Source: Bondarzewia mesenterica (taxonomy: Eukaryota; Basidiomycota; Agaricomycetes; Russulales; Bondarzewiaceae). Taken from it: a stretch of 33,489 bases of DNA. Under the pieces are notes generated by a model. It saw only the letters and a program-made list of their open reading frames with translations. It searched no databases and had not been told where the DNA came from. Position numbers and translations under genes: made by a program. Where the stretch lies: assembly GCA_004802705.1 (NCBI GenBank), contig SGPL01000370.1, forward strand, positions 1 to 33,489, in the 5' to 3' direction. Shown in pieces: positions 12,706 through 23,661 of the stretch (the stretch's first letter is position 1; every line of letters starts with the position of its first letter).

Positions 12706-13220
12706 NNNNNNNNNNNNNNNNNNNNNNNNNNNNNNNNNNNNNNNNNNNNNNNNNNNNNNNNNNNNNNNNNNNNNNNNNNNNNNNNNNNNNNNNNNNNNNN
12801 NNNNNNNNNNNNNNNNNNNNNNNNNNNNNNNNNNNNNNNNNNNNNNNNNNNNNNNNNNNNNNNNNNNNNNNNNNNNNNNNNNNNNNNNNNNNNNNNNNNN
12901 NNNNNNNNNNNNNNNNNNNNNNNNNNNNNNNNNNNNNNNNNNNNNNNNNNNNNNNNNNNNNNNNNNNNNNNNNNNNNNNNNNNNNNNNNNNNNNNNNNNN
13001 NNNNNNNNNNNNNNNNNNNNNNNNNNNNNNNNNNNNNNNNNNNNNNNNNNNNNNNNNNNNNNNNNNNNNNNNNNNNNNNNNNNNNNNNNNNNNNNNNNNN
13101 NNNNNNNNNNNNNNNNNNNNNNNNNNNNNNNNNNNNNNNNNNNNNNNNNNNNNNNNNNNNNNNNNNNNNNNNNNNNNNNNNNNNNNNNNNNNNNNNNNNN
13201 NNNNNNNNNNNNNNNNNNNN
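12706..13220. other. assembly gap (515 N)
   Basis: An unbroken run of N. It removes the C-terminal part of EMC3 and the 3' ends of EMC3 and NCS1, which converge on it. Real length may differ from the number of N. Confidence 0.99.
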
Positions 13221-14011
13221 GACGACCTACAGTTATCACTNCCCAGAATAATGCGATACAGGCCGTTCAAGCCGAAAAAAGTTGAGGAAGTACCATGAAA
13301 GCGAGGAGACCCATCTGACGTCCATGTCAGGGGTTTCAATCCCGCGCTGCAGCATNGCCTTAAATCCTAGAGTAAGTGGAAANGGGAGCTTGACTGGAAG
13401 ACAATCGCGTGTTGAGTNAGACATTACAAAAATAAAAGACGGAGAGCAGATACGTACTCAGTACGAACCCTTGAAAAAAGAAATTAATCCATCCCATAAT
13501 AACCATCTGGGGAACCATCATAACCATNTGCGTCTTCATGCCAGCCATCATACCGTCCATCGCCGCAGGGTCAGTGAGTGGATTCGGAGGNGCGGGGGCT
13601 GCGTCGACCCTTTTTNGGGGGACCGTCCTTNAGGTATGTACCATCCGCGAACGCTTTTGAAAGGCTCTGCGAGATGGATTTATAGTNTGCGAGAGGAAGC
13701 GGAGAGTTCGCTGAAGTTGCTCTCAGNACCTGCGACTGCACTAGGGCACGTCTAACCGAACATCTCAGATGAAAAATGGCAAAACGTGGTGGAGCTAGCT
13801 CACTGTTCACGGACAGCCGCTCTNGGCAGTTTCTTTGGGGGNGACTGGAGAAGAAGAACGACATAGTGCCGGAGGATACCAACGAGAATCTACGCACGCT
13901 AGGCATGAGATATGATGTATGTAACTGGAATGCAACAACACTGCCCACCATAACCAAAGTGATTGGAAACAGAACCCAATCCCGTATCTGGGGATCGAGA
14001 TATAGCGACAT
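13221..14011 (-). CDS. EMC3: ER membrane protein complex subunit 3 (C terminus in gap)
   Basis: Core membrane subunit of the EMC insertase, of the YidC/Oxa1 superfamily, which inserts tail-anchored and multi-pass proteins into the ER. Start at 14011: the protein opens with LDPQIRDWVLFPITLVM, the family's first helix. Later segments are LRATSANSPLP, YKSISQSLSKAFADGTY, PPNPLTDPAAMDGMMAGMK, MVIMGWINFFFQGFVLS, FPLTLGF and GIETPDMDVRWVSSLSWYFL. The coding sequence then runs into the N block, so roughly the last quarter is missing. Two slips break the frame: the N at 13616 behaves as an inserted base (removing it gives GPPKRVDAAP), and the A run at 13275-13280 is one too long (FFGLNGLYRIIL needs five). 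Both look like read errors. The exon border after the first helix is uncertain. Confidence 0.9.
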
Positions 14012-14251
14012 TCTGACAAGACACTATTAGCACCTCNTCAACCACGACACAAACAAAACATACGCAGAATTTGACTGCATGGCTGGCCCCACGTCAACGT
14101 AATGGTAAATGTCCTGCCAGAGTCGGTTCGCCTTTACTAAAGGCAGGTTCGGGAACAGCCGAAGCCGCTTTGCCCTNCTCTTGCTTTAGGCGCCCATCTC
14201 CATACTTCTTCTCGTCTCCTTCCACCTTCAAGTTCTCGAATTCTATCACAA
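14012..14251. promoter_or_regulatory. divergent promoter region, EMC3 and SLH1-type helicase
   Basis: Only 240 bases separate the two divergent starts, so the promoters must overlap or share elements. No specific motif stands out. Confidence 0.45.
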
Positions 14252-17200
14252 ATGACTGACTTTGCAGGACATCTTGATTTTTTGGTCGGTTCTTCCAAGG
14301 ATTCTTTTGACGATCGGCGTGTTCTTGATGAATGGACAGGGTGAGTAGTACATCATGCTAGTTGCACTCACGGTCTCATCGAGGCTTGTAAGGCTTAGGT
14401 TCGCNAGCAAAGGTTCATTCCAAAGCTTGTTTAAACTCACTCCNATTCTACTTAACTGGATCGAGTTAGGGACGGACAATGACACAAGCCTTGAAGAGCT
14501 TGACGGAGGTGGAGTTTGGGATACCGTGCTCGATGTGTACCACGGCGTCCCAGCTCAGGAATCGGGTTCTTTGGTATCTAGAATCCTCTCGTGCGTTTGT
14601 TCATCTTGAACGACGCTTGTATGCTACTTCCCGTTTACGNTCNATAAAATCAGATTTCCAAATGTTCAGGCATTGCTNGTTCCGTTATACGCGACGCTCT
14701 CGTCGTCACGATCGACTGAAGCAATTCAGGAAGAACTGTTAGACATGATCGGCTTAGACCATATTGAGCTTGTCATGGAGATCATGGAGATGCGCTCTTC
14801 GGTAGCTGGAGAGGTAGGATCGCGATTTGTTGCATGGTNTAGGGAAGTCTCTTTGCTGAGGCGTTCTTCAAGCTNGCAAGCATAATCAAGGAAGANTCNA
14901 CATCAGCTCCTTCGCCGCGNGCAGATGGTAGGAGTCGTAGTCNGAAGGGTGCGTCTTCATTCNGCATTCTNCTGCTTCTGTGTGGCANTNATTCCATTTA
15001 TNGAAGNAGAACATGATGCGAGTCTCGCTCCCGAGGACGTCAGAAAGCGAATGGAGNACGNTTTCCGTGCTAATGNGTCGCGCCCTCTATTCACTGCNGA
15101 GGCGGTAACTATCTACGTTTGCATTTACTACTCGGAACTTCANAATTTCGCATGCAGCAACCAGCCGCNGAGGTTTTNCCGCACGTCTACAGCTCATCGC
15201 CAATGGTTCAAGGTAATATTTTATCGCACTTTGGAAGCAAGTATACTCTGCCCATGGGAACAACTCGGCAGGATCACGAGGTGATTTTCGCTGTTGAGAN
15301 ACNTTGTATCCCCGCNCTGACGATTGCTTNNCAGGATTACGCNGAAGTGATCCTACCACCGGCCAAAACAGTTCCACCACGTGANACGGAAAGGCTCATC
15401 TCCGTGGAAGAGCTTGATCCATTGGCAAAGGGTTCTTTCCTGGTGAATCTCACAAATCCATCATGAAATGGACCGAATCTGGGCTGACGGACGTTTAGGG
15501 ATACAAATCCTTGAACAGGATACAATCGATCGTGTATCCCACAGCGTATCGCTCAAATGAAAACATGCTTGTNTGCGGTATGAAACGTGCATTATGCTGT
15601 CTATCATATNTTTCTTACGATCATTCNCTGCNCAGCTCCGACGGGTGCNGTTAGTCTTATCTTCATTCTTNCTTCGGAGCATTATTNATCTGAATGGCTG
15701 GTAGGGTAAAACNGATGTTGCAATGCTGACCATCTTGTGTGTNCTTAATCAACANCGAGACTNANCCTCGACCGCTCCTTTAGCGTCGACAATTCGCAAN
15801 GATGAATTCAAAGTAATATATGTGTNAGCTGAGTTTTTACTTCATACATTGAATTGAGAAAGAAGANCATCGTTATNGTTTAGGGCACCTATGAAGGCTT
15901 TGGCAGCTGAAATTGTCAGGAAACTGAAAAAACGACTGCAATGGTTGTCGATTCGAGTTCAAGAACTGACAGGAGACATGCAAATGACAAAAGCGGAGAT
16001 CGCAGAGACGCAGATTATTGTCACGACCCCCGAGAAATGGGACGTGGTTACTAGGAAGCCGACTGGTGAAGGGGAGATTGCCTCGGTCCGTGTCTTTCGT
16101 CGAGTTCTGCGACCTTTGTAATGTTCAAGTCTGGGGTTGTAGCAAGTCAAGCTCCTCATAATAGATGAAGTCCACCTTCTGAATGAAGAGCGTGGAGCNG
16201 TCATAGAGACTATCGTTGCTCGAACACTTCGACAGGTAAGTGTAAGATTTNTAACGNACATTCATCTCGTCTAATCNAATNAGGTCGANTCAAGCCAATC
16301 TATCATTCGAATAATCGGCCTCAGTGCAACNCTCCCAAATTANATAGATGTGGCTGATTTTTTGAGGTTTTACTATTTTTTTTNGANTCTNAGAGTNANC
16401 GCGCTGAAATNATCTTCNTACATAAANGACAGNGTCTCACGGCGTAAAGGNNTATTTTACTTCGATTCTTCGTTCCGACCGGTACCTCTGGAACAGCATT
16501 TCATCGGNGTCAAGGGAAANCCTAACAGCCCGCAGTCCAAGAAAAATCTCGANCGTGTAACATTCGAAAAAGTGGTTGACCTNNTTCAGCAAGGACACCA
16601 AGTAATGGTGTTCGTTCATGCTCGCAAGGAGACCGTGAAGACGGCGCAAATGCTACGNGANGCCGCCCTTGCAGAGGGNACNCTGGACGACTTCANCTGC
16701 CAAGACCACCCGTCATACTCCTTTTTCCGAAGGGATATTGGGACTTCTCGNAACAAAGAAATGAAGCAGCTTTTNGACGATGGCTTTGGCATACATCATG
16801 CTGGTATGTTGCGGTCTGATAGGAATATGATGGAGCGAATGTTCGATGCGAGNTCCATCAAGGTGATNCGACCTNANAATCTGNGCTCTCCCTCGCCTTN
16901 NGCTGAACTCTCTCGTAGGTCCTNTGCTGTACTGCNACNCTTGCTTGGGGTGTCAATTTACCTGCCCATGCTGGTAAGTTCGCGTGTGCGCCNAACNTAG
17001 CAAATATCTGATNTATCCACNCAGTCATCATCAAAGGGACTCAAGTTTACGATAGTTCCAAGGGTTGTTTCGTCGANCTNTCTGTCTTAGATGTNCTCCA
17101 AGTCTTTGGTCGAGCAGGTCGACCGGGCCTGGAAAGTAGCGGCGANGGNTACATCTGTACGACGGAAGACAANCTTACACACTACCTTGATGCCGTTACA

Positions 17201-20200
17201 TCNCANGNANGCATTCATCTGAGACTGTNCTTTCTCGCTTNTTGACGAATTTCCAACAGAACCCCATCGAATCCAAGTACGATCTCGNAAGTTGNCCGNC
17301 GTNCAAGTGCTGACATCGTANATAGATTCCAATCTGGCATGATCGATGCATTGAATGCAGAAATCTCTCTTGGGACTGTCTCAAACGTGACGGAGGCGGT
17401 CAAATGGCTAGGATANACCTANTTCTTNGTTCGGATGCTCAAGAACCCCTTCATGTATGGTACGTCACGCTGATTNTCATTGTTCGTANCCTTGTCCAAN
17501 CTGGCCTTGTCAGGTATGTCTCGTAGCGAGCCTGCTGAGGACCCGCGCTTGATCAACAAGCGAACCTTCTACGCTGTCAACGCAGCCAAAAACCTATTGG
17601 CAGCGGGAATGATCAATTTNGATCAGCATAGCGGTTCNTTTTCCATCACGGACCTAGGACGAATTGCTGCCAAGTACTACATTCGGCATGCNTCTATCCA
17701 GATATACAACGAACATTTTCGGCCTAGGATGACTGAAGCCGATGTTTTAGCGATGCTTAGCATGAGTACTGAAGTAAGTTTCTCGGTTGGGTGTTCTCTC
17801 TANAACTGACAATTCGCAGTTCGACCAAATTCAATTCCGAGAGTCCGAAGCCGAAGAGATCAAACGGCTGCAAGAAATTGCACCCTGTAATGTGAAGGTG
17901 CGGCATCTGTCGTGTATGACGAGAAGAGAGTGGTGCTTTATTTAANNTCCTTCAAGCGTGCCGAGAAAGAGGCNCTTAACAGCCGTGACAAAGTCAANAT
18001 NCTATTACAGGGATATATTTCCCAGGTCTACGTAGAAGACTTCGCATTGGTATCNGATACCGCATACNTCGCTCAAAANGCCGGTCGAATCATCCGTGCC
18101 CTACTCGAAATAGCGATCAGTCGGAAATGGGCGAATGTCAGTACCGTGCTCATGGGAATGAGCAAAGCCATCGAGAAACGCCTCTGGCCATTTGACCAGC
18201 CTCTGAAGCAATTCGAGCTTAAACAAGACATCTTTTACGGACTGGAGCGTTGGGCAGATGACTACTCGGTCGCGGAGCTTGCGTCCATGACCGCGGCTGA
18301 ACTCGGCCAACTGGTTCATCTGAACGAGCGACACGGCCAGGCGATCCTCAATGCCGCAAAACAGTTTCCGACAGTTGAAATCACATATAATCTACGACCG
18401 CTTGGGCCTGACGTCCTGAAGATCGCAGTCCAGGTTATCCGCCATTTCAACTGGAGCTCCAAGCTCCATGGCTCAGTGGAACCATTCTGGATTTGGGTAG
18501 AGGACGAGGAAGGCACGACCATCCTGCAATTGTCACATCTACTATTCCGGCAATCGACAGATGTCCTGGACGTCTCATTCGTAATTGCCATACCAAATGG
18601 CCAACCTCCCCCCTCTATCACCGTACGTTTCGTATCTGATAGGTGGATGGGTGCTGAGGACGAAGTTTTTGTGCCCTTGGATTCTCTCGTGATGCCCGTG
18701 TTTTCAAACAGTCATACACCACGATTAGACCTCCCTTTTCTCAACGTTTCCGTGCTACAGAATGACACTTTGGAGCGCCTACTGTCACATCGATTCCATA
18801 GTCTCAATGCAATCCAGACGCAAACATTCTGGAGTTTGGTCAACACACGAATGCATGCATTTCTCTGTTCCCCTACAGGTTCAGGGAAGTCGGCCTTGGG
18901 CCAGATTCTGGTCTGGTAAGCCTTCAATTACATTTTCTATCCGCGCCACACTTATGATTACATCCTTTCAGGGAGACGCTCGCCCGGTCCCCAAAAAACA
19001 TTTATGCGCTCATCATTGCGCCGCGGCGCAGCATTGCCTCGGAGTGGATTGCGGATATGCAGGACATTTCGAAGGCCATGGGATATTCCATCAGCTTCGT
19101 AACGGGGGCGAATGTCTTTGCACCAATAGACGGCAAGGCGATACGTATCACGACGCCGGCGCATCTTGTCCCGGCATTGTCCCAGAGAACAACACCGTCG
19201 CTGGCGCTCGCAGGATTGCGTCTTGTTATCTGCGATAACTTGGAACAATTGGATCCGTCGTATGAACTCAGTGTTTCTTTGCTACGCCATGCTGCACAGA
19301 CTCAAGCTACTCGCTTCGTTGGGCTCTCGAATTCTCTGATCGATTCGGCGGACGTCGCTGCTTGGCTCCACGTCGATCCATTGGCTCTACACAGCTTCCG
19401 TCCGAGCGACCGGGACCAATCATTGAGCGTTGTTGCCCAAACATTCACCATCCCCCAATCTGCCACGCTGTTCAAGGCGATGGCGAAGCCAGCCCATGCG
19501 GCCATTAAAACTGTTCCAGGGGGCACAGCCATCGTCTTTGTCCCTTCCCGAGGACAATGTCGCATGATTGCCCTGGACCTTATCACACATTGTGCACTGG
19601 AGATGGAAATGGCAAACGGCTATCTCCCGCAAGACATCTCCGTCGAAACCCTCGAACCATACGTCCACAGACTCCAAGATCCCAGCCTCGCTGATTTCGT
19701 TCTCAAAGGCGTCGGCTTCTTCCACGAGGGGATCAGCAAACCAGACCGCACGCTCATGCTCGAGCTGTACGCCGAAGGCATCGTCAAAGTGCTTTTCGTC
19801 CCCCGAGACGCGTGCTGGGCGCTCCCCGTCCGTTCGGCAGTCGTGATCGTGATGGGCACGCAGTACGTTTACGTGCAGGGCGACGGGGCGGACGTTCGAC
19901 GGCAGATTCGCGATTACGATCTCGCGGAGCTCGTGCGCATGCAAGGACGGGCGGTGCGGCACGGTGAACTTGGGCACTTCTTCCTGTTCTGTCAGGCCGA
20001 AGATAAGGACACTTACATGCGCTTCCTCGAGGAGGGTCTCCCACTCGAATCAAAGCTTCTCGACACGGACGAGCTTCGGAGATGGTACAAGGCCCAACGC
20101 CGGGACGGATCGATCAGGAACAAGTTGGAGGGCGTGCAGGCACTCTCGTTTACGTTCTTGGCGAGGAGACTGGTCACCAACCCTGCCTACTACGATGGCT

Positions 20201-20253
20201 CGGGCACGCGGGACGAGAGTCTGTCAAGGATCGTGGACAGGCTTGAAGAGTGA
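14252..20253 (+). CDS. SLH1: Ski2-like RNA helicase, SLH1/ASCC3 type, degenerate second cassette
   Basis: Large helicase of the ribosome-quality-control trigger complex, which splits stalled collided ribosomes. Many exons; N bases up to about 18080 prevent exact borders. The N-terminal region covers 14252 to about 15480. Cassette one: Walker A APTGAGKT (split by an intron, about 15630-15715), TTPEKWDVV near 16025, DEVH near 16165, GLSATLPN near 16320, and [19 protein letters not shown] and [10 protein letters not shown] near 17040-17130. This last block is closer to Slh1 than to the spliceosomal helicase Brr2. A winged helix (about 17290-17760) and a first Sec63 unit (about 17820-18760) follow. 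Cassette two (about 18770-20250) keeps Walker A PTGSGKS but has CDNLEQ in place of DExH, GLSNSL in place of SAT, and QGRAVRHG in place of GRAGRP. It stops soon after [12 protein letters not shown]. No second Sec63 unit follows: the stop at 20251 leaves only 121 bases to the convergent BNA3 gene. Confidence 0.88.
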
Positions 20254-20374
20254 TTCACGCATTGATCACGGACATGATAGTCGCTTTAGAATAAAACACA
20301 AGGCGTATGGGGGATTGGAATTGGAATACAGTCTATCTAGCATTCAATTCAAACAACGATCAAACCGAGGCAGC

Positions 20375-22206
20375 TCAGGCGAGGAACTTCTTCAACCCTT
20401 GCAGGCGGTCTCCAGCTGCCTTGAGCGTGTCGATATCTTTGCAGAAAGCGAAACGAGCAAATCGCTCGCCAATGCCGATATGCTCTTCGCAATAGAACTA
20501 CAATTTACCGTGAGATATGATCCTGCGTCAAAAGAGATAATGGGTACTGACTTCGCTGACCGGAATGGAGGAAACTCCAACTTCCATTGCAATGAACCAG
20601 CAAGCCCTGCATATTACTCAGCTCGAAAGTCGTCGGCATGGCCGATTAGGGGCCTACCTGAAGTCTCGTCCTCTGCCCAAAACACTCTCTGGGAATGGAT
20701 AATCATCAGGGAATTTTACATCCGATATGTCCTACAATGGGCGTGAGAGTGATGTCAAAAAGGCTGAAAAGTATAACTCACCAGCAGGACGAAGTAAGTC
20801 CTTCCGGAAGGGTATACTTAAGACCCAGTCTATCGAACGCCTCGACCAAGATATCGCGTCTCTCTTCGTATTCCTTCCTTTGCGTGGCGAAGAAATTGTA
20901 CTTGGGGGCCAGCTCAAGCCCCGCAGCAGCAGCCTCCTGCAACGGAGAGTTAGTGCAGAATACGATACGGGTCGACGCGGCCAATGTGGGATTGATGATC
21001 GACTGGGGACCAATCAGCCAGCCGACACGCCAGCCAGTAGCGGCGAAAGATTCTGACAAACATTCAGTCAGAAAATGGTTTTACGACAAGAAAGTTTGAG
21101 ACTGACTGCCAGCAGAGCCGACGGTCACCGTCCGGTCCCACATGCCGGGAAGGGTGGCAATGCGAACATGCTCCTTATTGTCGAAGGTGAGGCAGTCGTA
21201 CTTCCAGCACCAATCAGAATAAGTCAAGGCGAAGAAATAGAGAATGCATACCACTTCATCAGACATGACGAGGAGATTGAACTCCTCGGCAAGGGCTGCG
21301 ATCTGCTCTAGTTCGTGGCGGGTGAACACTTTGCCGACAGGGTTGTGCGGAGTGTTGACAATGATCATTTTGGTCCGGGGTGTAATCGCCCGCCTGTTTC
21401 GAAAGTAATTGACATCGTGAGTGACGCATATATGCTGGTGAAAAACTAACCGGAGCTCCTCAAAGTCAATGATCCAATCATTGCTCGTGGTCTTTGCCTG
21501 CGAGTGCGGAGGCGGATGCAATGGGACATAGACAGGTTTTCCTCCGTTGAATGTGACAGATGGCAAATACTGATCAAAGAAGGGCTCGAACATGATGACT
21601 TCGTCTCCTTGCTCCAAGAAAGCGACGAACACAGAGTATTGACCTGAATCCAGTAATCTGAGAGACTCGATAGCACGCAAGGTCATACGGCTACTTACCT
21701 TCATTTGCCCCGCTCGTAACCAATATTTCCGACTCAATGTCAAGATCCCTGCCAAATAGAGGGTCATACTGCTTTTTGAGCGCCTGCCGCAGACGAGGAC
21801 GGCCTTTGGGGTGCGAGTAATGGTTTGGGCTGACGGTATTCAGTGCCTCTTCCGCTGCTTTGGTGACCCACTTGGGAGGACCGAAATTCATGTATCCTTG
21901 GCCCAAGTTGATGCAATCGGCAGGTAAATTCGCAGCGCTACATCGTCTCATAAGATTACCTGCAATAAGAGGATAGTTTGCAATGACATACTTGAAGATA
22001 GACCATACATCCTGAGCCAGCGCGCGGCCCTCCCTCAAACGAGACGAGAAAGGAATCAGAGTTGATCTATCTTTGACGCCGTTTTTGACGCCGTTTGTAA
22101 CGGTGCTCTGTGCTGTAGACATCTTTGAAACGGGTCTATGGGTCGGACGTGGTAGGTGAACGAGGCGAGGAGAGACGGTGACTAAGGGACGCAGTGCTAG
22201 GTGCAT
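20375..22206 (-). CDS. BNA3: kynurenine aminotransferase, class I PLP enzyme (apparent frameshift)
   Basis: Fold-type I aminotransferase that converts kynurenine to kynurenic acid; related to yeast Bna3 and mammalian KAT III. Exons on the minus strand: 22206-21992, 21937-21699, 21643-21451, 21393-21252, 21200-21107, 21052-20782, 20731-20658, 20606-20552, 20497-20375. Marks: INLGQGYMNFGPP, HYSHPKGRPRLRQAL, TSGANEGQYSVF, NTPHNPVGKVF, MSDEVYDCLTFD, and the PLP lysine (about residue 295) in GSAGKSFAATGWRVGW. The frame breaks near 20798-20801: the sequence reads into LPEGLTSSCW, whereas one extra base gives the family's PEG-TYFVLL, continuing correctly into DISDVKFPDDYPFPE. With that base the length is 468 residues. 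The first 28 residues are Arg/Leu/Pro-rich and could target mitochondria; a second ATG at 22122 would give a cytosolic form. Either a sequencing error or a genuine lesion. Confidence 0.9.
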
Positions 22207-23661
22207 TCACAAGGTTGCTGTGGAAGCGCTGTAGTCGGCCGACCTGGTAGGCCGAGCTGGCAGTGATTACACAGTCTGACAGACAGTGAGAGCGATGGTT
22301 CAATGAAGAAATCGGCCTTCCTTTTCGCATCAATTGCCTTCATTCCGCTGTCTTGCTGTCGTGATTGTTCGTGATCGCGGTTTTCAGCTCGAACATGTCC
22401 ATAACTCGTGACTGGCGCTGGGCTCGGGTCATAGTCGTAGCGACTCGGCGACGACCATCACAGATATCCTTCCAATAGGTTCCTCTCGGTACATGATCCA
22501 CTGTTTGATCATCATAATCACTATCTGCAGAATTTTTATAGTTGCCTTCGACAGTCTTCGACAGTCCAAGTTGCTGGTTGTTCCTGACAGCTGGTCCAAA
22601 GGTTGATCAAGGTAATAGACCCGGGCCCAATCCTACTAACTTACGAAAATGGTTGCCTCGCTAAAGCATCGTAGACCGCGCGCACATGTCGAAAGGCGCG
22701 GATTGAATCGAAGCACTTAGCTACCTCCTTATCGAGCCCCTGCGATATCGGTCGTCCGAGACATCGCATTTGGGGCCGTTTCCGTGAGGGGGGGGCTCAA
22801 ACAGGTTCGTGGAGCTCCAAACTTCCCAGCTTCTGACCACGGATATTGCAGAGCGAAATATCGGTCTTACTTATTGACCTCCTCGTTATCACGAGGCGCG
22901 GCTTTGGATGAGCTCGCTATTATAAGCACGGCTATCCCGAGGCGTCTGCAGCTGACTGGGCCAAATCCATCTTGGCGAGGACATCAGATTCAAAGCGCCA
23001 GCCAGAGCAATCTGCTTGCAATCCTCCACCCATAAATAGCATTCTGTCCGTTCACTGTGCTCTATAATTATTTCAATATGTGGACATCCCTCGTTGGAAT
23101 CTCGTAGCCCCAGCAATCTCGATGTCGGGCTAACACTTGTCGGCATTACGATGACGAGGCGCAGCTGGTAACAACGCAGGCATCCTAACCGAACCTTGAC
23201 CGTGCACTCGCCGACATCGCTCCGGTTTTAGCTGAGGCATATGGCTGATGAAGCTCGGAAAGGGTCATCTAGAATTTTAAAATGCTCGACGTCAGCTTCT
23301 CAGCGACTGTGTGCGCCAAACAAATCTCTATCTCAAATTGCACTCAAGCTTACACTTTATTGTCCCGAACATTAGGAGGCTTATCTCCCGACAAAGTCCA
23401 AATTCGTACCTTGCTTCCCCACACTGCCATTTATGCCTCGACACTGCAGTGCTGCTTCTCAACTCATCCTCGGAATTCGGATGTTCCAAGGTCAGGATTG
23501 GACTGCGCGCATGACGACTATGAAAATAATTTGTAGGCGAATTTGAACAAGGCTGCTTGTTATATGGGGGTAAAAATGGATCACGAATGCAATAAAAGAC
23601 CGTCTTGCGTTTAAAGTACGTGTGATCTTCAGACTCCAATCCTTGAGGAACTGTCGGTATC
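22207..23661. promoter_or_regulatory. long divergent intergenic region, BNA3 and ferric reductase
   Basis: At 1455 bases this is the longest stretch without a gene apart from the left end. It must hold the promoters of two divergent genes. Short open frames in it have no recognisable content, and I see no tRNA or transposon ends. On the minus strand there is one AGATAA site near 23378-23383 and a few other GATA cores, which could fit iron-responsive GATA control of the reductase. Such sites are frequent by chance, so this is weak. Confidence 0.4.

Noticed and set aside
12676..13339. Long frames across 12706-13220
   Set aside because: They consist of N and have no information.
14252..20253. 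Assignment of the helicase as spliceosomal Brr2
   Set aside because: The first-cassette block [19 protein letters not shown] and [11 protein letters not shown] fits Slh1/ASCC3; Brr2 has a different block there, with a LGRAGRPQYD-type motif VI.
22207..23661. Transposon remnant or tRNA in the long intergenic region
   Set aside because: I found no terminal repeats, target duplications, transposase or reverse transcriptase motifs, and no A-box/B-box pair that would fold as a tRNA.
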